Shown in pieces: positions 1 through 5,796 of a DNA stretch of 6,111 bases. The translations under genes were made by a program, and so were the position numbers. The number at the start of each line of letters is the position of its first letter. Within the stretch, counting starts at the first letter, position 1. The notes under the pieces are model-generated. The model saw only the letters and a list, made by a program, of their open reading frames with translations, ran no database searches and had not been told where the DNA came from. This stretch comes from Pseudomonadota bacterium (lineage in GTDB: Bacteria > Pseudomonadota > Gammaproteobacteria > Steroidobacterales > Steroidobacteraceae), in NCBI GenBank assembly GCA_021805275.1, contig JAJZFQ010000128.1, positions 1-6,111 on the forward strand. Direction: 5' to 3'.

Positions 1-61
1 GAAATATGCGCCCACCGCCGCCGAACCCGTACCCTGCCGAAGATGGGGCCGCAGCGTAGGA

Positions 62-122
62 TTAAATCGCTACGTTGTCAAGCATCCGTTCAATGGAGCG
101 GGAGCGTTCGGGCGTGAGTAGT
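62..122 (-). other. Out-of-frame tail at the ene-reductase break point
   Basis: In another minus-strand frame overlapping the end of the truncated ene-reductase, the sequence reads LTPERSRSIERMLDNVAI and stops at 64-62. RSIER loosely recalls the GGSIENR segment that follows HGANGYL in intact ene-reductases, so a deletion plus frameshift of the same gene is possible. It could equally be the end of unrelated DNA joined here. The remaining bases 1-61 gave nothing recognisable in any frame. Confidence 0.2.
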
Positions 123-669
123 TACGAACGAGGAAGCCATTCGCGCCATGCACTTCGACCCCATCTGCTCCGGCTTCGATAGCTCGGGTCGCCGCGAGAG
201 CGAAGTCGGCTACGGTCCGTTCGATCTGCGCGGCTGTCAGCTCCCGCGGAACCGGGATCGGCTGCATGCCACTTGCAGTGAACATTTCGACGCCAGGGGC
301 GATCGGCGAGGGAGCGACAGGCTGGCGGTGATGCGGTGTGTTTTCCGGATGAGACATTCGACCCGCATGCATGAGTTGAATGAAGAGATGGCCGCCAGCC
401 TCATGTACGGCGGCAGTGACCTTACGCCAGCCGGTCACATGTGCGTCGGTATGGATGCCGGGCGTTGCGAGGTAACCCTGGCCGTCATCGGACGGCTGAG
501 TGCCCTCACTGATCAGCAGCCCCATCGTGGCACGTTGCCGATAGTATTCGGGTGCCAGATCACTGGGACTGCCGTCCGGTTTCGCTCGACTGCGGGTCAT
601 CGGTGCCATGGCGAGGCGGTGCGGCAACGTGATGCCGCCTATGGAAATGGGGGACCAGATTTGATTCAT
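70..669 (-). pseudogene. Truncated Old Yellow Enzyme-type ene-reductase (NemA-like)
   Basis: This is the N-terminal half of an FMN-dependent, NADPH-using ene-reductase of the OYE/NemA family, which reduces activated C=C bonds or nitro/maleimide-type electrophiles in the cytoplasm. Visible family landmarks are MAPMTRSRA (residues 21-29), the LLISEGTQ strand (51-58), QLMHAGR (98-104) and HGANGF (174-179), in the TIM-barrel order. The frame stops at 199 residues, whereas family members run to roughly 350-370. Similarity fades just after HGANGFLVRNY, so the second half of the barrel, including the phosphate-binding end of the FMN site, is missing. The residue aligned with the proton-donor Tyr of OYE1 is Phe179. 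The ATG at 669 begins the normal MNQIWSPI-type N-terminus, but only a weak GAGA precedes it. It is the last minus-strand gene of the cluster. Identity of the family is firm; function is probably lost. Confidence 0.85.
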
Positions 670-882
670 GTCAATTCTCGCGTTGGATTGGAGCAGGCGG
701 AGGTCAGAGCCGGCCGAGCGCGAGCGGAATGGATAGCTGGCATATCAGAGTGCGGCAGCGTGCTGGCTGGCGTAGGAACGGTAGGTGCGAGGTACTCCAT
801 CGCAGTCTCGGCGGCGAAGAAGGGCTCAATCCGCTGATTCGTAAAGTATTTGCGTGTGCGCGCATGGTGTGTTCCATTGATT
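670..882 (-). other. Intergenic gap with a possible gene remnant
   Basis: This 213-bp stretch separates the esterase from the ene-reductase and is longer than the other gaps in the cluster (46-81 bp). On the minus strand around 850-780 one frame reads KYFTNQRIEPFF followed by AMEYLAPT, which looks protein-like, while a neighbouring frame supplies an ATG with MEHTMRAHA just upstream. A frameshifted remnant of a small gene is possible, but I do not recognise a family. No clear terminator or promoter is visible in the gap. Confidence 0.2.
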
Positions 883-1845
883 TCAGACTGTACGACCGAC
901 ATTGAGGGTCTCGCTCCATGACGAGGCGATGAAGGCGCTGGCGCGCTCCACGGCCACACGGGCCGTGTCAAGTACGCCGATGTCGCGCTGGAAGACGTGA
1001 TGCAAGCCGTCATAGATATCCAACCGGACATCCGTGCCCTTTGCGGCCGCCAACTCGGCATAGCGTGTCGAGTCATCACGCAGGAGTTCTTCGCTGCCAA
1101 CCTGGATGTACACGGGCGGCAGCCCCTTGGGGATGCCGAATAGCGGGGATGCATCCGGTTCGCGAGCGTTGTGGCCATCGAGGTAAGAGGCGGCGAGACC
1201 GTCGAGGACGGCGGGTGTGAATATCGGGTCGTGCGTATCGGGATCGCGGAAGGACTGACCGCTGTTGCTGAGATCAGTCCAGGGCGAAAAAACAACGACC
1301 GAGGAGAGTGTGGCCGCTGAGTCGGTCGGATGTGCGGCCATGGCAAGGACCAGCCCGCCGCCGGCGGAATCGCCGATCGCCGAGTATTCGTGGATGTCCT
1401 GCGATACAAACCACCCCTGAGCCTTGCGTACGTCGTCGATGGCGGCGGGGTAACGCCGTTCGGGCGCCAGCGCATAATCCACGCTAAATACGGCGCATTG
1501 GGTGAGAACGGCGATCTGGCTGACGAAGCCGAGGTAGGATTTGGCGTCGCCTAGGTGAAAGCCGCCACCGTGCACGAAGAAAATGCCTTTGCCGGGGGCC
1601 GCATGCGGCGGTCGTGCCCACCATCCGCGCACGGTATCGGCCGCGACGGGTTCGATGGTGATCTCATCGGCCAACGGAGTCTGGGCCGCCATCGCGGCGT
1701 ATGCCGCACGGCGATCGTCGCGGTACAGTTCGTTCAGCAGCGCGTTGCGTCGGAACAGCCATTCCTGCCGCTCGCCATCTCCGGGCTGGATGGACCGGTG
1801 CTGCGTATCTGGCTTATTTCGATGTAGCGAGTAGTGACCTCGCAT
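883..1845 (-). CDS. Alpha/beta-hydrolase fold-3 esterase (HSL/GDSAGG family)
   Basis: A 320-residue cytoplasmic carboxylesterase-type hydrolase of the hormone-sensitive-lipase-like family, which cleaves short-chain acyl esters. The oxyanion-hole motif HGGG is at 92-95, followed by the family's DYALAPERRYPAA segment (123-135). The nucleophile elbow GDSAGG (158-163) carries Ser160, and the acid region VGSEELLRDDS (249-259) precedes DGLHHVFQ, where His283 is the likely catalytic histidine. Glu253 aligns with the position more often occupied by the catalytic Asp; acidic substitutes there occur in this family. The length is normal and there is no signal peptide. The ATG at 1845 is supported by AGGAGA six bases upstream. 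It lies 46 bp after the deleted SDR on the same strand, consistent with co-transcription. The substrate is unknown; delivering an alcohol to the neighbouring dehydrogenases is an inference. Confidence 0.9.
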   Translation of the reverse strand: MRGHYSLHRNKPDTQHRSIQPGDGERQEWLFRRNALLNELYRDDRRAAYAAMAAQTPLADEITIEPVAADTVRGWWARPPHAAPGKGIFFVHGGGFHLGDAKSYLGFVSQIAVLTQCAVFSVDYALAPERRYPAAIDDVRKAQGWFVSQDIHEYSAIGDSAGGGLVLAMAAHPTDSAATLSSVVVFSPWTDLSNSGQSFRDPDTHDPIFTPAVLDGLAASYLDGHNAREPDASPLFGIPKGLPPVYIQVGSEELLRDDSTRYAELAAAKGTDVRLDIYDGLHHVFQRDIGVLDTARVAVERASAFIASSWSETLNVGRTV

Positions 1846-1891
1846 GGTGTGTCTCCTGATCAGAAGGTTCGGTTGGCATCGATCCCGAGAA

Positions 1892-2455
1892 TCAGCGGTT
1901 GAGCAGGTTGTCGAGGCCCATTCGCCGGTAGACGTATGCGCGTATGCGATCTCGCATGGCGGCCACGAGTTCGTAGCCCATGTCGGCCGGGTCCACGGTC
2001 ACGTGCAATGGGCGCTTCCCGGCGGGTAGTCCGACCACCTCGACAATGGCCCGCGCGACCTCAAGTGGATCGGATCCCGCGGGCTGAACGGCTTCATGTC
2101 CCTGGGCGACCTCGGCTTCCAGAGTGCGCGTGGGGCCTTCGGCATAGTCACGCATCACCACCTGGTCCGCGGGTTTGCCCGCGTTGTGCACGATGACGTC
2201 GATTTTGCCTGCTGCTTCCATGAGGCTTTGGATGGCCCGCTTGACGGAATCGTTGTCCAAGACGTCAAGCTCAAGGGGCCGGATATCGCGGCCTTTCTCA
2301 TTGGCGAATGTGCGAGTCCTTTCGGTTTTGTCTTGATTGCGCCCTTGGATGTCGCGCATCGAGGCGAATACCTGATGACCGGCATTGGCGAGCGCATAGG
2401 CCGTCATTTCGCCAAATCCGCTGGACGAGCCGGTGACAAGGATGCTCTTGGTCAT
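1892..2455 (-). pseudogene. Short-chain dehydrogenase with in-frame loss of the catalytic core
   Basis: An SDR-family oxidoreductase reading frame of 187 residues; the subfamily it resembles is usually around 280-300. The N-terminal Rossmann half is intact: LVTGSSSGFG (6-15), an acidic LDV strand (63-65) and VIVHNAG (87-93). The C-terminal part, from KPADQ (94) through GKRPLHVTVDP (146-156) to the RRMGLDNLL end (177-185), matches the normal tail of the same subfamily. Everything between is absent: the Asn helix, the catalytic Ser strand and the YxxxK active site. The frame is kept across the join at about 2176. The ATG at 2455 (MTKSILVTG) is chosen over one at 2515, because it gives the family N-terminus and has AAGAGA a few bases upstream. 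A catalytically competent product is very unlikely, although an NADP-binding stub could still be translated. Confidence 0.85.
2168..2183. repeat. Perfect 6-bp hairpin at the SDR deletion junction
   Basis: On the plus strand CGCGGG (2168-2173) and CCCGCG (2178-2183) are exact inverted repeats around a 4-base loop, TTTG. The hairpin straddles the exact place where the second SDR jumps from its NAG motif to the KPAD segment. In the family, a His-Ala-Gly followed by a Pro-Ala-Asp segment also occurs just after the catalytic core, so short matching sequence may have joined the two ends. Confidence 0.6.
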
Positions 2456-2527
2456 GCTGTTTCTCTTCAGCGTGGGGTGGAATGGTGCGACGGGCCTGGT
2501 GGTATGCAGGCGCATCGACAGTCATCC

Positions 2528-3292
2528 TCAGTGGGAAGTGGCAAAACGCTCGTTGAACTCCCGGAAGAATGCCGGGTAATCACCTTTTTCTGCGTGGCGC
2601 AGTGGCAGGACTTTCCCGACCAAAACCTCCTCGACGTCCGGTTTCGTTTCCAGAATCGACATGGTTTCCTCGATGAAGGCAGCAAGCGGCATGGCCCGGG
2701 GGTCGACAGCCTGTCGCGCCCCCATCAGTTCGGTCTGCACATAGGGCGGCACGAGCTCGTGCACGCGGACGCTCGTATTGCGCAGCTGGAACCGCAATGA
2801 TTGGGAGTAAGAATGCACGGCGGCCTTGGTCGCGTTGTAGGTCGGTGTATCGGCGCGCGGAATGAATGCCAGTCCCGAAGAGATGTTGAGGATGGCGGCC
2901 TCGGGCTGGGATCGCAGGTGGGGCAACAGGCCGGCATTGACTCGGATGGGGCCTAGCAGGTTGGTGGCCACGGTGGCCTCGGCATCGGCAAGATCCACCG
3001 GACTCGCCAACAGGTTCTCTGCGCGCATGATACCGGCATTGTTAATCACCACATTCAGCCGCGGAAATGCCTTGACGATCTGGCGCGCAAAGGTGGCGAT
3101 GGCCTCACCATCGGTCAGGTCTAACGTGACGGCGTGCATGGCTGCCCGGCCTGCAATCGCGGCATCGAGTTGACTCTTTCGGCGGCCGGTGACGATGACA
3201 GTATTGCCGCGGGTGTGGAAGGCTTCGGCCAGCGCACGGCCGATGCCGCTGCCGCCTCCTGTGATCAGGATGGTGTTGTCGTGGGTTCGCAT
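2528..3292 (-). CDS. Classical SDR oxidoreductase (DltE-like)
   Basis: A 254-residue NAD(P)H-dependent short-chain dehydrogenase/reductase that appears intact. The cofactor motif TGGGSGIG is at 11-18 and TGRRKS (35-40) ends the second strand, its arginines favouring NADP(H). The LDLT strand is at 58-60 and NNAG at 84-87. The catalytic tetrad is Asn111, Ser139 (NISSG), Tyr152 and Lys156 (YNATK). The C-terminal stretch with AFFREFNERF (241-250) recalls SDRs annotated as DltE-like; these are not proven D-alanyl-lipoteichoic acid enzymes, so the label describes fold only. The ATG at 3292 has GGAG six bases upstream. The gene is 81 bp behind the NADP-binding oxidoreductase and 72 bp ahead of the deleted SDR, so it is probably the second gene of the operon. 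The substrate is unknown, most likely a small carbonyl compound or alcohol. Confidence 0.92.
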   Translation of the reverse strand: MRTHDNTILITGGGSGIGRALAEAFHTRGNTVIVTGRRKSQLDAAIAGRAAMHAVTLDLTDGEAIATFARQIVKAFPRLNVVINNAGIMRAENLLASPVDLADAEATVATNLLGPIRVNAGLLPHLRSQPEAAILNISSGLAFIPRADTPTYNATKAAVHSYSQSLRFQLRNTSVRVHELVPPYVQTELMGARQAVDPRAMPLAAFIEETMSILETKPDVEEVLVGKVLPLRHAEKGDYPAFFREFNERFATSH

Positions 3293-3373
3293 GGTGGGCT
3301 CCGTCGGTGCTGTTGGGGCGTGAGCGGTCGGGTTCTCGCGCTTTGACGTAGGAGAGTTGGCTGGCGGCCGATC

Positions 3374-3997
3374 TTAGACGCGCTGCCAGATCGGTGCGGC
3401 CACGGTTCCCCAGCCAAGGAAGAAGCCGAAGTGGATGTTCATTTCGCCCATGGGCTCTAGGAACCGGCTGTTGCGAAGTGGGCCGGCATCCACCGGCTCG
3501 AAGTCCATGGCTCTAACCAGGGATTCGACGGCCCTCTTGGCTTTGGCATCGTCGCTGGCGAGGAAAACCTGAAGGGAGGTGCCGTTGCGGGCCTCGCGCA
3601 GCAGTAGGTCCGAGAAGATCGTATTGAAGGCCTTGACCACGCGCGCCCCGGGGGCGCGTGCCTGCAGCTCTTCCGCCGCCGAGGTGGTGTGGCCGACGGC
3701 CAGATCCCTGAAGTCCGCAGTGATGGGATTGCTGACGTCTACCAGGATCTTGCCGCTGGCATCGACGCCCTTCAGTGCGGCGAGGTTGGCTTCGTAGGGC
3801 AGCGCCATGACGATCAGGTCGGCCGCCTTGATGGCGGCTGATATGCCGCCAGCCTCCACCTGGGGTCCGATCTTCTTTGCCAGCGAGGTCGCCTTGTCCA
3901 CATTGCGCGCACCGATGATGAGCTCGTGATCAGCGCCGGCGATCTCGCGTGCCAGGGCGGTCCCCATGTTGCCGGTACCGATGACTGCGATTTTCAT
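3374..3997 (-). CDS. NADP-binding oxidoreductase, F420-reductase-like fold
   Basis: A 207-residue protein of the NADP oxidoreductase, coenzyme F420-dependent-type family. An N-terminal Rossmann fold opens at MKIAVIGTGNMG, with GxGxxG at 7-12. IGARN (28-32) has an arginine after the second strand, typical of NADP(H) preference. The LIVMALPYE strand (61-69), DVSNP (87-91) and VVKAFNTI (120-127) are hallmarks of this family, and the length is normal. Proteobacterial members often lack any F420 partner and are annotated only as NAD(P)-binding reductases, so no F420 dependence is claimed. The start is firm: AAGGAGG lies eight bases upstream of the ATG at 3997. It is the first gene of the minus-strand unit and is divergent from the LysR gene across 99 bp, the classical arrangement for a LysR target. 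Confidence 0.9.
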   Translation of the reverse strand: MKIAVIGTGNMGTALAREIAGADHELIIGARNVDKATSLAKKIGPQVEAGGISAAIKAADLIVMALPYEANLAALKGVDASGKILVDVSNPITADFRDLAVGHTTSAAEELQARAPGARVVKAFNTIFSDLLLREARNGTSLQVFLASDDAKAKRAVESLVRAMDFEPVDAGPLRNSRFLEPMGEMNIHFGFFLGWGTVAAPIWQRV

Positions 3998-4005
3998 GGT
4001 GTAAG

Positions 4006-4012
4006 CCTCCTT
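4006..4012 (-). promoter_or_regulatory. Strong ribosome binding site of the lead oxidoreductase gene
   Basis: On the minus strand AAGGAGG lies eight bases before the ATG at 3997. It is close to the full anti-Shine-Dalgarno complement and is the strongest such site in the window. It fixes the start of the first gene in the unit. Confidence 0.85.
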
Positions 4013-4027
4013 GGTGAGTCAGGCCGC

Positions 4028-4056
4028 AGATTAGGCTTGTGACCGTGAGGTGATAA
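4028..4056 (-). promoter_or_regulatory. Possible promoter of the minus-strand operon
   Basis: On the minus strand TTATCA (4056-4051) and TAATCT (4033-4028) are spaced 17 bases apart, weak matches to -35 and -10 boxes. Poor boxes are usual for LysR-activated promoters. A start near 4021 would put the 4080-4094 inverted repeat around -66, the standard position of a LysR recognition site. Sequence support alone is thin. Confidence 0.35.
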
Positions 4057-4065
4057 AGGGACAAT
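4037..4065 (+). promoter_or_regulatory. Possible promoter of the LysR gene
   Basis: TTGTGA (4037-4042) and GACAAT (4060-4065) are separated by 17 bases, each matching four of six consensus positions. Transcription would begin near 4072 and leave a leader of about 25 bases. The boxes overlap the proposed divergent promoter, so binding at one could affect the other. This is a moderate to weak call. Confidence 0.35.
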
Positions 4066-4079
4066 ACGTAGACTTATCT

Positions 4080-4094
4080 GAAACGGAACGTTTC
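4080..4094. promoter_or_regulatory. Perfect 15-bp inverted repeat, candidate LysR operator
   Basis: GAAACG (4080-4085) and CGTTTC (4089-4094) are exact inverted repeats around GAA. The site ends two bases before the LysR ATG at 4097 and contains the only purine-rich stretch (GGAAC) that could serve as that gene's ribosome binding site. Its centre is about 90 bases from the divergent gene's start codon. Binding by the LysR protein here could both repress its own expression and activate the reductase unit. It does not fit the textbook T-N11-A spacing exactly, so another regulator is possible. Confidence 0.55.
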
Positions 4095-4096
4095 TA

Positions 4097-4984
4097 ATGG
4101 ATCGATTGTCGAGCATCGCGTTGTTCGTTCGAGCCGTGGATGCGGGGTCCTTCAGTGCCGCCAGCGAGGAGCTGGAAATTTCGCCACAGTTGGTGGGCAA
4201 GCAGATCCGCCAATTGGAGCAGCATCTTGGAGTCAAGCTGCTCAATCGCACCACGCGTCGGCAGAGCCTCACCGACTTCGGGCAGCGGTTCTACGAGCGC
4301 GCGAAGATCATCCTTGCAGAGGTGGAGATTGCCGAGAGCATGGCCGCCGAGACACGGGTTGTGCCGAGCGGCAGGCTGCGGATCAATGCCCCCATAAGCT
4401 TTGGCGCGTATGCCTTGGCACCCCGTCTGCCGGCCTATTTCGCAGCTTGTCCGGGTGTGTCCATCGAGCTGACCCTGATCAACCGCCAAGTCGACCTCGT
4501 GGAGGAGGGGTATGACCTGGTGTTCCGTGTGGGCGAGCTGCGCGATAGCGGCCTGATCGCTCGCCGGCTGGCGCCCCAGCGGTTCGTGCTGTGCGCTGCA
4601 CCGTCGTACCTACGGACAGCCCCGCCACTGCGCACACCGTCCGATCTCGCCCACCACGAGTGCCTGCTGTTCCTGAGGGGAACGTATCGCGACACGTGGA
4701 CCTTCGACGGACCGGACGGACGCACCACCGTGCCAGTGTCGGGACGGCTGTCGGCCGATCACGGGGGATCGCTGTTGCAGGCGGCTTTCGCCGGCCTGGG
4801 CATTCTTCTGCAACCCAGCGTACTGGTGGCCGGTGCGATCGAGGAGGGCCGCCTCGTGTCGCTGCTGGAGGCCTACTCCGCCCCGACCCTTGCGCTGCAC
4901 GTGCTCTATGCGCCGGACCGTCGCGTGACGCCGAAGCTGCGGAGTTTTCTGGATTTCACGTTGCAGGCATTCGGCGACCATTGA
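4097..4984 (+). CDS. LysR-family transcriptional regulator (CrgA-like)
   Basis: A 295-residue LysR-type regulator of standard length. The N-terminal winged helix-turn-helix spans about residues 1-60, with the recognisable GSFSAASEELEISPQLVGK segment (17-35), QIRQLEQHLGVKLLNRTTR (36-54) and SLTDFGQRFYERA (57-69). A linker helix leads into the type 2 periplasmic-binding-protein-like effector domain from about residue 92 (GRLRINAPISFG) to 290, in the style of the CrgA group. Such proteins act as tetramers that bind a small co-inducer. The ATG at 4097 is the only option, because an in-frame stop lies at 4079-4081. Its ribosome binding site is weak (GGAAC, 4085-4089) and sits inside the inverted repeat. 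It is divergent from the NADP-binding oxidoreductase, so control of the reductase operon is the likely role. The inducer is unknown. Confidence 0.95.
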   Translation: MDRLSSIALFVRAVDAGSFSAASEELEISPQLVGKQIRQLEQHLGVKLLNRTTRRQSLTDFGQRFYERAKIILAEVEIAESMAAETRVVPSGRLRINAPISFGAYALAPRLPAYFAACPGVSIELTLINRQVDLVEEGYDLVFRVGELRDSGLIARRLAPQRFVLCAAPSYLRTAPPLRTPSDLAHHECLLFLRGTYRDTWTFDGPDGRTTVPVSGRLSADHGGSLLQAAFAGLGILLQPSVLVAGAIEEGRLVSLLEAYSAPTLALHVLYAPDRRVTPKLRSFLDFTLQAFGDH

Positions 4985-5141
4985 GTGTCGCTGGGCACTC
5001 GGGCGTCGTTAGTACCCGACTGGTCTACCTTGACGGACTCTGCCTCGGTACGGCCGACGTCCGGTGCGTCGACTGGACGGACTACCACCTTGGACCGTTC
5101 GCAGCAGCCATCGACGGTGAATACTCGGAGGACGGTGGTAT
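4985..5141. other. Gap between LysR gene and the SDR-rhodanese chimera
   Basis: No recognised gene lies in this 157-bp convergent gap. One plus-strand frame stays open to a stop at 5143-5145 and ends with a plausible-looking, acidic stretch (WTDYHLGPFAAAIDGEY, roughly 5073-5123). It has no start of its own outside the LysR gene and I do not recognise it. Two seven-base inverted arms (TACCACC 5083-5089, GGTGGTA 5134-5140) are 44 bases apart with no T-run, so no terminator is called. Confidence 0.25.
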
Positions 5142-5340
5142 TTAGGCGCTGAAGCCGGGTTTCGGCACGCGCAACGGGGTGGGCTCGGCTTGAACGTCAA
5201 AGACGGCATCCTTCCAGGCAAGCATGTCGCCGGTCAGCGGACGCACCTTCAAAAGTCCCGACCGCTTCAGCTGCTTGGCCACGGGTGCGGCGGATGCTTC
5301 GTTCGGACATGCGCAGTACACGATGACCTCCCGATCGCGC
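5142..5340 (-). other. Rhodanese-like domain fragment within the chimera
   Basis: This is the C-terminal half of a rhodanese (sulfurtransferase) domain, whose active-site cysteine normally carries a persulfide. REVIVYCACPNEASAAPVAK gives the loop, in which the first Cys of YCAC aligns with the catalytic cysteine. VRPLTGDMLAW is the usual closing strand-turn-helix (more often VRPLxGGxxAW). The N-terminal half, including the DVR strand, is missing, so the fold is incomplete. The tail after DVQ ends in PKPGFSA. Confidence 0.75.
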
Positions 5341-5654
5341 GCTTTGTCGGCCGGCAAGGCGGTGAACGGCATGTGATGGCCGACACCTGCGTTATTTGTG
5401 AGCAAGGCCCAGTCCTCGCTCGCACATAAGCCGGCGACCGTCTCTTAGGCGGGGTCAGAGCCGAGATCGGCGACGAGCGGCTGGATCTTGGCCACGGGGG
5501 ATTCGGCGACGTGCTTGTCCAGCCGGTCCCGGCGTCGGCCCGCGACAATCAGATCGTAGCCCGTTGCAGCAAGGCGCCGGGGGGAAGCCCGTCCGATGCC
5601 GGAGGATGCGTCGGTGACGAGCGCCAGCCCAGCGCGGGCGTTACCTTCGTACTT
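5142..5654 (-). pseudogene. Broken chimera: SDR N-terminal half joined to rhodanese C-terminal half
   Basis: A single minus-strand frame reads from KYEGNARAGLALVT (5654) to the stop at 5142, interrupted by TAA at 5447-5445. The first 69 residues are the Rossmann start of an SDR, with TDASSGIG where TGASSGIG is usual, then VAGRRRDRL and LVADLGSDPA. After the stop the same frame continues with ASEDWALLTNNAG and MPFTALPADKA, the next part of the same SDR, so the break is a nonsense codon and not a frameshift. At about 5335 the SDR ends without its YxxxK site. It runs in frame into REVIVYCACPNEASA and VRPLTGDMLAW, the active-site loop and tail of a rhodanese domain of the kind fused to DedA-type proteins. 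No ATG precedes KYEG; the start was probably lost toward the IS66 side. A TTG at 5405 could start an 87-residue remnant, but this is doubtful. Confidence 0.8.
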
Positions 5655-5796
5655 AAGAGAGCTCGATACGCAGCCTCGTGATGAGACGCGCCACGATATT
5701 TGATGGACTGGCTTTGACGTTCGGTGATGGACGTGCGGCGTGAGTGATCGTGGCGACGACGTGGGGGCGTAACCGGTCAGCCGGCGGCGTATTAGC
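5655..5796. other. Junction between SDR remnant and IS66 transposase
   Basis: This 142-bp stretch lies between the transposase stop and the first recognisable SDR residues. It should contain the right end of the insertion sequence, but I could not identify a typical terminal inverted repeat or target duplication. CCGG arms around TCAG (5773-5784) form a small palindrome just beyond the transposase. The SDR start codon is not present here. Confidence 0.35.

Noticed and set aside
148..837. Long plus-strand open frame of 229 codons
   Set aside because: It lies antisense to the ene-reductase, has no family motifs, and reflects high GC content opposite a real gene.
666..1475. Minus-strand open frame of 269 codons overlapping the esterase
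   Set aside because: It is out of frame with the well-supported esterase and rich in Pro, Arg, Ser and Thr, as shadow frames in GC-rich DNA are; only its last part in the 670-882 gap was kept as a possible remnant.
2096..2800. Plus-strand open frame of 234 codons crossing both SDR genes
   Set aside because: It is antisense to two genes with clear motifs, spans their intergenic gap and resembles no protein; it is a shadow.
4999..5019. Stem TCGGG/CCCGA just after the LysR stop as a terminator
   Set aside because: It has only five base pairs, an 11-base loop and no T-run.
5083..5140. Inverted repeat TACCACC/GGTGGTA
   Set aside because: Seven-base arms 44 bases apart are expected by chance in this composition and there is no T-run or known site.
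4591..5145. Plus-strand open frame of 184 codons inside and beyond the LysR gene
   Set aside because: The part inside the LysR gene is an arginine-rich shadow; only the short piece beyond the stop was noted separately.
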